The notes beneath the pieces are model-generated. The model worked only from the letters and a program-made list of their open reading frames with translations. It was not told where the DNA came from and did no database searches. Source: Glandiceps talaboti (taxonomy: Eukaryota > Hemichordata > Enteropneusta > Spengelidae). From it: 64,000 nucleotides of DNA. Both the position numbers and the translations under genes were made by a program. Below, in pieces: positions 24,394 to 35,199 of this stretch; the stretch's first letter is position 1; each line of letters starts with the position of its first letter. The stretch is from positions 5,612,001 through 5,676,000 of the forward strand of contig NC_135553.1 of NCBI RefSeq assembly GCF_964340395.1, given 5' to 3'.

Positions 24394-27379
24394 GGTGTCA
24401 TTCCACTGTTTACCACCTAGAAATGCTGTCATTCCAGTTCTAAAGCGTTGAAAGTGCTGTCATTCCACTTATTTTATAGAGTGGCTGCTGTCATTCCAGT
24501 GGTTCTACAGTGCAGAGGGTGTCATTCAACTAACTGAATGTAGAAAAGGGTGTCATTCCACTGTTTACCACCTAGAAATGCTGTCATTCCAGTTCTAAAG
24601 CATTGAAAATGCTGTCATTCCACTTATTTTATAGAGTGGCGGCTGTCATTCCAGTGGTTCTACAGTGTAGAGGGTGTCATTCAACTAACTGAATGTAGAA
24701 AAGGGTGTCATTCCACTGTTTACCACCTAGAAATGCTGTCATTCCAGTTCTAAAGCATTGAAAATGCTGTCATTCCACTTATTTTATAGAGTGGCGGCTG
24801 TCATTCCACTGGTTCTACAGTGTAGAGGGTGTCATTCAACTAACTGAATGTAGAAAAGGGTGTCATTCCACTGTTTACCACCTAGAAATGCTGTCATTCC
24901 AGTTCCAAAGCATTAAAAATGCTGTCATTCCACTTATTTTATAGAGTGGCGGCTGTCATTCCAGTGGTTCTACAGTGCAGAGTGTGTCATTCAACTAACT
25001 GAATGTAGAAAAGGGTGTCATTCCACTGTTTACCACCTAGAAATGCTGTCATTCCAGTTCTAAAGCATTGAAAATGCTGTCATTCCACTTATTTTATAGA
25101 GTGGCGGCTGTCATTCCAGTGGTTCTACAGTGTAGAGGGTGTCATTCAACTAACTGAATGTAGAAAAGGGTGTCATTCCACTGTTTACCACCTAGAAATG
25201 CTGTCATTCCAGTTCTAAAGCATTGAAAATGCTGTCATTCCACTTATTTTATAGAGTGGCGGCTGTCATTCCAGTGGTTCTACAGTGCAGAGGGTGTCAT
25301 TCAACTAACTGAATGTAGAAAAGGGTGTCATTCCACTGTTTACCACCTAGAAATGCTGTCATTCCAGTTCTAAAGCATTGAAAATGCTGTCATTCCACTT
25401 ATTTTATAGAGTGGCGGCTGTCATTCCAGTGGTTCTACAGTGTAGACGGTGTCATTCAACTAATTGAATGTAGAAAAGGGTGTCATTCCACTGTTTACCA
25501 CCTAGAAATGCTGTCATTCCAGTTCTAAAGCATTGAAAATGCTGTCATTCCACTTATTTTATAGAGTGGCGGCTGTCATTCCACTGGTTCTACAGTGTAG
25601 AGGGTGTCATTCAACTAACTGAATGTAGAAAAGGGTGTCATTCCACTGTTTACCACCTAGAAATGCTGTCATTCCAGTTCCAAAGCATTAAAAATGCTGT
25701 CATTCCACTTATTTTATAGAGTGGCGGCTGTCATTCCAGTGGTTCTACAGTGCAGAGTGTGTCATTCAACTAACGGAATGTAGAAAAGGGTGTCATTCCA
25801 CTGTTTACCACCTAGAAATGCTGTCATTCCAGTTCTAAAGCATTGAAAATGCTGTCATTCCACTTATTTTATAGAGTGGCGGCTGTCATTCCAGTGGTTC
25901 TACAGTGCAGAGGGTGTCATTCAACTAACTGAATGTAGAAAAGGGTGTCATTCCACTGTTTACCACCTAGAAATGCTGTCATTCCAGTTCTAAAGCATTG
26001 AAAATGCTGTCATTCCACTTATTTTATAGAGTGGCGGCTGTCATTCCACTGGTTCTACAGTGTAGAGGGTGTCATTCAACTAACTGAATGTAGAAAAGGG
26101 TGTCATTCCACTGTTTACCACCTAGAAATGCTGTCATTCCAGTTCCAAAGCATTAAAAATGCTGTCATTCCACTTATTTTATAGAGTGGCGGCTGTCATT
26201 CCAGTGGTTCTACAGTGCAGAGTGTGTCATTCAACTAACTGAATGTAGAAAAGGGTGTCATTCCACTGTTTACCACCTAGAAATGCTGTCATTCCAGTTC
26301 TAAAGCATTGAAAATGCTGTCATTCCACTTATTTTATAGAGTGGCGGCTGTCATTCCAGTGGTTCTACAGTGTAGACGGTGTCATTCAACTAATTGAATG
26401 TAGAAAAGGGTGTCATTCCACTGTTTACCACCTAGAAATGCTGTCATTCCAGTTCTAAAGCATTGAAAATGCTGTCATTCCACTTATTTTATAGAGTGGC
26501 GGCTGTCATTCCACTGGTTCTACAGTGTAGAGGGTGTCATTCAACTAACTGAATGTAGAAAAGGGTGTCATTCCACTGTTTACCACCTAGAAATGCTGTC
26601 ATTCCAGTTCCAAAGCATTAAAAATGCTGTCATTCCACTTATTTTATAGAGTGGCGGCTGTCATTCCAGTGGTTCTACAGTGCAGAGTGTGTCATTCAAC
26701 TAACGGAATGTAGAAAAGGGTGTCATTCCACTGTTTACCACCTAGAAATGCTGTCATTCCAGTTCTAAAGCATTGAAAATGCTGTCATTCCACTTATTTT
26801 ATAGAGTGGCGGCTGTCATTCCAGTGGTTCTACAGTGCAGAGGGTGTCATTCAACTAACTGAATGTAGAAAAGGGTGTCATTCCACTGTTTACCACCTAG
26901 AAATGCTGTCATTCCAGTTCTAAAGCGTTGAAAGTGCTGTCATTCCACTTATTTTATAGAGTGGCGGCTGTCATTCCAGTGGTTCTACAGTGCAGAGGGT
27001 GTCATTCAACTAACTGAATGTAGAAAAGGGTGTCATTCCACTGTTTACCACCTAGAAATGCTGTCATTCCAGTTCTAAAGCATTGAAAATGCTGTCATTC
27101 CACTTATTTTATAGAGTGGCGGCTGTCATTCCAGTGGTTCTACAGTGTAGAGGGTGTCATTCAACTAACTGAATGTAGAAAAGGGTGTCATTCCACTGTT
27201 TACCACCTAGAAATGCTGTCATTCCAGTTCTAAAGCATTGAAAATGCTGTCATTCCACTTATTTTATAGAGTGGCGGCTGTCATTCCACTGGTTCTACAG
27301 TGTAGAGGGTGTCATTCAACTAACTGAATGTAGAAAAGGGTGTCATTCCACTGTTTACCACCTAGAAATGCTGTCATTC
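24394..27379 (-). repeat. Foldback right arm: 155-bp satellite, about 19 units, inverted
   Basis: Reverse-complement copies of the left-arm unit. The variant marks differ: TAACGGAATG recurs at 25771 and 26701, and GTAGACGGTG at 25442 and 26372. Both give a 930-bp period, or six units. The variant CAAAGCATTA occurs at 24906, 25681, 26146 and 26611. The arm ends in the same terminal sequence as the left arm, inverted. Confidence 0.97.
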
Positions 27380-27420
27380 GTTTTCCGTCATTCAGGTTGT
27401 CATTCGTTTTAGGGTCACCC

Positions 27421-27429
27421 ACCTGGTAG
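27421..27429. other. Target-site duplication, right copy
   Basis: ACCTGGTAG immediately after the terminal GGGTCACCC, identical to 21029-21037. Confidence 0.85.
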
Positions 27430-28760
27430 CACGAATCATTGTCACGATGATACGATTGGCAGGGGTCCAGTGATGTGGAAGGGGCTACGGTTTCAGATGA
27501 TCGATCTGCAGTCTTTCTTTTAAGTAAAATTAGAATTCCCAGGTTCCGAGCTACAGCACAGTCAGATACTTCGAAGAATGCACCCAGTAAAGGGTAAACT
27601 CTGCGGCCAACACATTCTAAACTCTTCGAATTTACCAGATACATCACAATGATCTTGTAAACAAACCAGCAGCCATCAGGGAACATATTTTACAACTTAA
27701 ACATATAAATTGTTGTTATTTATCCTGTACATGTACACATTTCTGAGAAAAGTAAAGGCGTACATATTTTTTTTTTTAAATTATCGCAGCATACATATTT
27801 ATTGACTTGGCCGTTGGGAGGGGGGGCTAACTTGGCGTTAGGAAGGGGAGCACAAATAGCATACACTCTTAACAAAAAAGTAGTTACCCGTGTTGTATTA
27901 GCTGTTTTTAGAGGAGACTGTGATGACGTAGAATTTATGAAATTTGACTGGGAACTTTTCAACATGAGGTCCTATACCTTCTGGCTGTGGATCAGAGACC
28001 CCATCTAGAGAAAACGAATTGCGTAATACAAGTAGCCAAGTGAAGTAGGGGAAAGGTTAATATGACCGTACACTGTGGTGGTAGATTGATGAAAATAAGT
28101 TGAAATGTACACCTTCAGTTATCACTACAGTTTCTGTATAGCTATATAGTTATATGATTGTGGTACTGTTATCTAACGTATAGTTTATTTATTGTTCATA
28201 TCGATCGAATTACCCATGTTTGTTTATCGTTGCCATGACACCATGATTTACTGAAACAAATGAACCCACATGTGTGTAATTAAACCCTGTGAAAGATGAA
28301 GGGTTCAAATATCCATCTCCCAGGTTTATTTATAGTTTTACCGGTCAAGGTCATTGCCAAGTAGTGTTATTTTCGTCATTGTGGAATCTGACTCACTCAA
28401 GGAATTGTAGTAGTTGCAATAACCCCATATCCCATTGATTATGTTACCTTTTTTATTGAGGCAGAGGGCTATAATCAGAAGGTCAAATGAAATAGATGGG
28501 CGTAACACATAATACTTAAGTTACTTTGTGGTCAGTGTAACCTGGATTGGGGTTACCGGCTATGCACATTACGGCGGAAGCACCTCTATCACGCATTTCG
28601 TTTCGCTAAATATTACCCACGCGTAAGTATGTATAAGTTGTGGAAGAGTTTAACTCGTTGACTACAACCTTTATTGTAGCTGTTTGTAATCATTTTGAAG
28701 AAAACAGTGAGCCAAGAAACAACTACAAAATCCACAGTACGCAACATCAATCTTTTATTA
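27430..28760. other. Right flank of foldback element, no confirmed gene
   Basis: A minus-strand open frame from 27686 runs through unique flank into the element. Within the unique part it is moderately cysteine-containing but shows no domain I recognise. The rest is blank. Confidence 0.4.
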
Positions 28761-28767
28761 GTTATCA

Positions 28768-28855
28768 TACATACATACATACATACATACATACATACAT
28801 ACATACATACATACATACATACATACATACATGTATACACACATACATACATATG
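28768..28855. repeat. CATA tetranucleotide array
   Basis: About twenty CATA units with a short interruption near 28830-28840. Confidence 0.95.
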
Positions 28856-29004
28856 TTACAGCAGCTCTTCTACGACTCACCGGTAACAACTTCACTCAGG
28901 AAATCATACTCACTAATAGTCGAAAGGTAAACTCGGAATAACTGGGCACTGACCAACACGATACAGGATGTAAGCATTATTCCGTAGCTTAAATCAGATA
29001 TCAG

Positions 29005-29091
29005 ATGAGACAGCAGCTTCAGACTTTATGGAGAGAACTAAAAACCCACCTCTACCAAGAGATAATGAGATGCGGAGATATCATAAGATGA
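29005..29091 (+). pseudogene. Possible LINE ORF2 C-terminal remnant
   Basis: The frame reads RQQLQTLWRELKTHLYQEIM before a stop. Many non-LTR retrotransposon polymerase ORFs end with a similar FxRxLKTHLF-type stretch. Only some 28 codons are present and the upstream sequence has stops, so this is at best a decayed 3' fragment. Confidence 0.35.
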
Positions 29092-29561
29092 ACTAGCACC
29101 ATGAAATGTAACATATACAGCATGGAAACTGGGCGTTTCCACATATACAAAACAGCTGCAAAACATATTGAAATACATAATTAAATTAAAACATTATGCC
29201 TTGAGTAATTTCATGACTTCTGATTGAATTAAATCTCACATCCGCTTCATGTACCTGTATATCTCTGACGTGGACCCTATTAATATCAATTTATTCTTTA
29301 GAGAAGTGTCTCATTACCTTTCTTTTGTCTTTAGTCTTGCGTCAACCCCTGAACTTGACCTGCTTATATATAAAGAGTTAATTAGATTACTGGAGGTCAT
29401 TTCCTTTCTAGTGTACCGTATCAGCTGTTCCTGGACATGTGGTCAACTGTACGTTTCTACAGTCATTTTGTTATCATCAAAACAGTGGATTTCAGATTTT
29501 GGTTTTCAGTATGTTTGAATTATTTTGATATTCATGGTTGATAACAGTGTATGTGATACCC

Positions 29562-29750
29562 ACCTACCTACCTACCTACCTACCTCCCTCCCTACCTACC
29601 TACCTACCTATATGCATACATACATATACATACATACATACATACACACACACACAGAGACAGACAGACATACATACATACATACATACATACATACATA
29701 CATACATACATACATACATACATACATACATACATACATACATACATACA
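29562..29750. repeat. CCTA then CATA compound tetranucleotide array
   Basis: CCTA/CCTC units grade into CATA units, with an internal CACACA/GACAGACA block near 29644-29668. Confidence 0.95.
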
Positions 29751-30769
29751 TTATATGGAAAGGTTAGGTGAAATTTTCGTTAACACCTCTACATTATAGT
29801 TCATTACATTAGTTGGCAGTACTACCCTGGGACCATTGGCCTAATTAAATCAAAAGTAACAATCGCTTCTTTTATTTACAATTAAGTGATATTTTCAGAG
29901 TATGGTTTCTCGGTGGGTCTGTGTGTAATGGAATGTAAAGGGAAGGCATGTTATAGTGTTGAAATACATAAAGCAACCACCAGCGAGTACTGTGCGGGAA
30001 TGTCACCACAATCGACGTCAGTTGGTCTGAAAATCACCGGTGTACCATCGAAGGGAGGTGTTCTATTTCATGGCCAATGTGCCATTACCTTCCATCCCTC
30101 CCCACTCGTACTTTAAGTTGAATTAATTAAAAAATTATCGTTGAAGTAATAAAGTAAGAAAGGAGACTGTTTACATCGCGGATCTGTGATCTACTTCAGA
30201 ATCTGAGCAGGATGACCGATCTGCGACGTAGACAGGCTGGCATATACCGGATTAACACGTTAAAATAAATCATCTTACTGGATGACAACGACACAACAAA
30301 GGATCCGCCTTCACACACGGTTTTGTGGTTACAGGCACCTATCTATGATATCAAATACGCGATATTTTGATATTGTTACATGAATGCGCCGTTTGTTCGA
30401 AGTCCCTCATCCGTTCCTGACGAGATGAATTCGATACATCTTCTTAACTTATATGGGTGATATAGCTTACAGCGATTATATGTACATATCGATATGCTTT
30501 GCAAATCTACTTGGAAAGGGAATTATTTTTCGAGCGAAAAATACTTGGCTGAAAGAATCATTCAAGTAACATGCACTAAAATAGCACTGATTATGCCAAC
30601 CCAATATTGGAGTTTCTGAGATCCATCTTTATTGACATACAGCTGAGAAATTGACAATTTGCTTAGTTTATAATTGAAATACATTGTCTGTATAATTTAG
30701 CCCATCATGAGTAATATTTCACTCCACCTGGCTCGCCGCATAAGTGTGGAGTACGCATAATATGAGACA

Positions 30770-30906
30770 TATACGCTAAATGCTAAATTGACGTATGCTT
30801 TTGTATATATGTCTTTGTGATGCTTGTGTTTTTAGGACCTGTGATGCCAAAAGGAAATTTTCCATATGTTTTTAACAAATGGACATTAAAGATTATTATT
30901 ATTATT
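30770..30906 (+). mobile_element. Probable non-LTR retrotransposon 3' end with ATT tail
   Basis: The sequence CCAAAAGGAAATTTTCCATA leads to GGACATTAAAGATTATTATT and ends in an ATT repeat. CR1/Jockey-type LINE 3' ends often combine a NNGGAAATTTTCC-like segment, a near AATAAAGATT signal and a short ATT tail. No coding part remains, and the 5' limit is arbitrary. Confidence 0.55.
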
Positions 30907-30949
30907 AAATATACACACACACACACACATTACAAGAATATTACATCAT

Positions 30950-31316
30950 TACACTATCGATGATGTAATGTCTTACCCAGACCATTACGTCATTGCGTTT
31001 TATAATTTATGACAATTGATGACATCATATTGTACCCCAGACTATTACGTCATTGAACTAGATATGCTTTATCATTTTTTTGACAATCGGTGACCTCATA
31101 TTGTACCCCAGACTATTACGTCATTAAATTATATGATTTTGTTTTACGCTTGACAGTCGATGACATCATTTATATCATAGAATATGACGTCATTCAATAT
31201 GATGTCAGTAATACTTTTGATAGTAGGTGACGTAATTTTGTAACTTAGAATATCATGAATATAGCATTGTTGAATACAGGTATGTCATGTTTTGTATCGT
31301 AGAGTATTACGTCATT
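30950..31316. repeat. Degenerate ~65-70-bp tandem array carrying CRE-like sites
   Basis: Six diverged units contain TGACATCAT, TTGTACCCCAGACTATT and TACGTCATT. TACGTCA occurs at 30986, 31046, 31117 and 31308. A full palindromic TGACGTCA lies at 31185-31192, and TGACGTAA at 31228. The consensus resembles CREB/ATF binding sites. Confidence 0.8.
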
Positions 31317-31319
31317 CTT

Positions 31320-33120
31320 CTTCTTATTATAATATATACGAATATATGTACACTTCAGCTAATGTTTAAACCGCTTATTGTATTACGTTGAGCGAATATC
31401 CAGTGAATAATATGAGTGGTGGTTTCTTTTCTTTAAAAACGAATAACCAAGGCCAGACAGTATAGTTGCAGACTGTTCCCTTGAACCAAAGTACTTAGAA
31501 TTCAAATTATGTATCAATTTTTAAAACAAAAACGACACTAGAACTATTGAAGTGTTCGGAATGTGACTAGCCTTCTAGTGACAAAGACTGACAGCTCGAC
31601 CTTGGGGTTGACCATTTCCAATCACAAAAAGTGTTCCCGCTGAGATTTTTTTAAACTAACTGTTATTGCTAGGTTGGGTTACCACTTCAAAATGTTGGGG
31701 TCAAAAGTTCATGTTTACATCGATTCGCTGACTGGGTTCAATGACCTCTCTCTTCGCTTTTCCAGCGGAATGTTACCGTAAATATGTTTGACATGAATGA
31801 AGAGTCCTCGCCCAATGAAAAAAAGTGTAACCTGTTAGCAGGAAGAGGAAGTCGACCACTTTCAAACAAAAGTTTAACATGACTTGTATTCTTTTGGAAT
31901 CTGATAGAGCGAACTTCAGTGGTATTAAAATATTTGTATGCCATCTACGCGGCAAATTTGAGGATAATAGCAAGGCCCAGGTAGCAAGGTAACAAATACA
32001 AATATTGTACTACATTTTGCTTTATTGAAATTGCACGAGTTGAAACTATTGATAACAATGAAAATCCCTCTTTACATGTCACGGTCACAGTGAAAAACAA
32101 AACGTATTAAGTGTGGGAATAATTTGGCTGCTGCATTCAATAAACGATACCATTGGTGTATTTCTAAAAATGTGCTGTTGTTATTTCTTATTACGAAAAC
32201 AACAACAATGTTTCGATGACGAAAGAATAACTTGTTGTTTGATTCTGTGAGAAAAACATGGGTTAAAAGAAACTTTCCATAAAACAGGCAGGTTGTAAAT
32301 GATCCTAACACAAAAGAAGGAAGCAGTGATATTTAAATGTAACTTTCCATGTACTACACACAATGAGGTGATGATGCCATTTGGTTCTTTCAGAAAGCAA
32401 GGTCGATCGGTACGTCATACGGTGTATTGAGTGGTGACAACACAGCGACTGAACACAACTCGCTATTAGTCCAGCAGCTATTCCACTCAATGCAAACTGA
32501 CAGCCAGAGCCAGGCTGAGGTTTGCTGACGTCATGTGTGTTTTCTTCCGGCGTGATCAAGATGTTTACTAATTTCTTTTGTTTTGTCTAAGGATCGAAGC
32601 TATGGGTCGATTTAGTCATAAAGGGTTACTTTAATTGTAACTCTAATTACAGTTCAAAATGCATTTAGTGCTAATTGGTATCTCGTAGGCCCTTTTCGAT
32701 AAAGAGATTACTGTCGACTAAGTCAATTGAAAATTCTACGTAAACTTTGTACAAGAAAATTGATTTGTTGTCAAAATCGTCAAAAAGCATGAACATATGA
32801 AAACGTTAACCTACAAAATTTATATTGGACACTTTATTCAATTTAGGATGGTTTACGGTGATCCGTAACTACTATATGACTTCTTTCCGTCTACTCTTAG
32901 AGTTGTGTGTTCTCTAAAAATGGCGCCTTTTTTCAGTACAAATAACTTCAAAGTTGGCACTGTCTGTAATTCTAACTTGACTGTTGTACTATTTTTGTAT
33001 TGTGATGATAAACTTGTAGTCATTTTTCTTCGCAATTAACTATACTCAACTTGTCTAAATCAAGGGATTCCAGTGTGTTGCATCGAACTCTGGTTTAGTT
33101 TCTAAGCAGATTAGTCACTC
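31320..33120. other. Intergenic, nothing recognised
   Basis: Short overlapping open frames without domains. No gene supported. Confidence 0.45.
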
Positions 33121-33126
33121 ACCAAT

Positions 33127-33900
33127 GACTTCTTTCTGTTCTAACTGTCTTAAGTTATCTTTTATTTCATGTCACTGCGTCCTTTTCTTGGCTCCCGGTT
33201 TACCACTTTACGACATTGAATTCATGGTAAGATTATGAAGCATTCACACTTGTGCATTTTGTGTACAACACAGTAGGATTTTTACTTGGATATTTGCCAA
33301 TTACTAAAAATGCTGAGTAAACAAAAAATGAAGAGGGAGTGATGTTATTTTACAGCGTCTTTTCTCCCCTCTGCACTCTTTTCTTGTCTTCCAGTCTGGT
33401 ACTTTACTGAATTGGAAATACAATAAGATTATCTAGCATTCATACTAGTGTATTTGGTGGTACAACACAATAGAACTTTGCTTAAAAATCGCCAATTAAA
33501 AGACATACTAAATAAACAAAAAATGGGGAGGGAGTGGTGTTATTTTACACCGTCTCTTTTCCCCTCTTCAATCCTTTCTTATTTTTCCAGTCTGACAATT
33601 ACAATGAGATAATCTAGCATTCACATTTGCGCATTTGGATGTACAACACAATGCGACTTTGCTTGAAAATCACCCAATTACCTAACATGTTAAGGAATCA
33701 TTAAAAAAATGGGGGAGAAACAGTGTTATTCTTCGTCATTCGTTATGTTTCATTAGACCCTATCTTATTTTCTAGTCTGGTGATACCTCATCTATTTTAA
33801 GTGCTTGAAAAACTTTCTCTAGCGTTCGCATTGCAAATGTTATGATGCTATGTTTGTATGGACTCACCACCAATTACCACACATGGTAAATACAGATATG
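33127..33900. repeat. ~190-bp diverged tandem repeat, 4 copies
   Basis: Each unit has a pyrimidine-rich opening with CTTATTTTCCAGTCTGG-like sequence, then AAGATTATCTAGCATTCACA, GTACAACACA, CTTTGCTT, CCAATTAC and a purine tail before GTGTTATTTTAC. GTGTTATT-type marks fall near 33343, 33537 and 33723, spacings of 194 and 186. The last copy is most diverged. Confidence 0.8.
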
Positions 33901-34309
33901 TGAAATGACGCCCCCGACCTCGGAATGCGTTGACGTTCCAAATGATTTACGCACTGTTGATAAATACCATAATACATATCTTATTATACTGTCATATTAT
34001 GGAATTTCTCCTTGTAGAAAACAGATCAGGTGTTATCGTTCTGATATTCGTGTTTTTCCGATGAAAATCCTTTCTCTTCATCTGTCATTATTTGTACATG
34101 ACTCGTGCCCAACAAACTGTTACCCACACTACGATACACTTGCCTAGAGCCTAGACTCAAGGCTTGTAGTTGATTGGGGCTATCACCCACAGCACAGGGT
34201 GGGTAATATCTCAAATTAAATGATCAACAACAGCCCTAGATTGTCTAGATTTATGACACTAAACGTGACCATGTTCACAAGGAACAGTCACATCTCCTTC
34301 TGACGAGTG

Positions 34310-34412
34310 ATTACCAGATGTAAATTGAATGCTCCCGTATTAAAGGGACAGACCGGGTGTAAACTGAATGCCTCCTGTAAGATGCAGACCCGGTGTAACT
34401 TGAATGCCTATC
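34310..34412. repeat. ~37-bp tandem repeat, 3 diverged copies
   Basis: CAGATGTAAATTGAATGC, CGGGTGTAAACTGAATGCC and CCGGTGTAACTTGAATGCC recur in order. Confidence 0.6.
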
Positions 34413-34519
34413 ATAAGGACAAAACGTGTTTTTATGAATTCCAATACACATTATCAGAATGCAAAATTCTCAACTACCATACATGTAATACACAATATAA
34501 TTTGTAAATAATGCAAATT

Positions 34520-34816
34520 ATTCATTAACTTCCAAAGTTACATCATTATGCTCTACAGGGCACATGCGCTTTGTTAACATTAATGTGTACACCAAATTAT
34601 ATGAGATTTGAAGCATGAATTCTAATGTTATTGCCTAAATCTTAAAATCATTAATTATGCCAAAGATCATTAATATTCATAGATGTTTACCAAAACCTAG
34701 TCAGTTCTTCTCAGAAGAAAGATGTGTGCTAAGTTTCATATGAATTGACGCTACAGTTTTAGAAAAAATGATGACAGACAGACAGACAGACAGACAGACA
34801 CGCACAGACAGACACA
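34520..34816 (+). mobile_element. Probable dispersed repeat ending in GACA array
   Basis: The segment GCTAAGTTTCATATGAATTG leads to TACAGTTTTAGAAAAAATG and then a (GACA)n array at 34772-34816. I recall similar stretches with this tail as common interspersed repeats of invertebrates, but the family is not identified. Confidence 0.45.
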
Positions 34817-35099
34817 CTGAGAGGCGTAGCTATTTCCTAACTTCTTACCGGCAGCTCTTACCGGCAGCGGAGGGGGGGGGTTGAAAACGGTCAAAATGTA
34901 GTATTAGTTATCAACTTCTTTTGGGTAAAAATACATACATCGTATATATACATATATGATTGTATTCTCCCTAATCGCACACCGCTAAATTACGCCAAAT
35001 ATAGGTCAAACATTCGGAACTGAACATTGTTGAAAAGATTTGTCGAAATGCTGTTAGCTTATGGTATATTAAGTATTTGCAAGTATTTTCTGTATTTTC

Positions 35100-35101
<2 letters not shown>

Positions 35102-35149
<48 letters not shown>

Positions 35150-35192
35150 TATATTATATTATATTATATTATATTATATTATATTATATTAT
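35102..35192. repeat. AT dinucleotide then ATATT array
   Basis: (AT)n to about 35144, then about nine ATATT units. Confidence 0.95.
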
Positions 35193-35199
35193 ATATGCG

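Larger units (their letters stand above)
21038..27420. mobile_element. 6.4-kb foldback transposon made wholly of inverted satellite arms
   Basis: The element starts GGGTGACCCTAAAACG and ends with its exact complement, CGTTTTAGGGTCACCC. About 41 terminal bases plus the first repeat unit match between the two ends. Flanks are an exact 9-bp duplication, ACCTGGTAG. Inside, a 155-bp tandem unit runs in one orientation from 21079 to 24393 and in the opposite orientation from 24394 to about 27379, with no spacer and no transposase. Mutator-like elements make 9-bp duplications, and foldback elements such as sea urchin TU and Drosophila FB have tandem-repeat arms, so a non-autonomous Mutator-like foldback is the best reading. 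The arms differ in internal periodicity, which argues against a mirror-image assembly error. Confidence 0.9.

Noticed and set aside
21038-27420. Regular repeats as a CRISPR array
   Set aside because: The units are contiguous 155-bp copies with no unique spacers. The organism is an animal and the ends are transposon termini with a target duplication.
21038-27420. Palindrome as a hairpin-read assembly artefact
   Set aside because: The arms have different higher-order periods and lengths, and an exact 9-bp duplication flanks the outer ends. A mirrored read would give identical arms and no duplication. Raw reads should still be checked.
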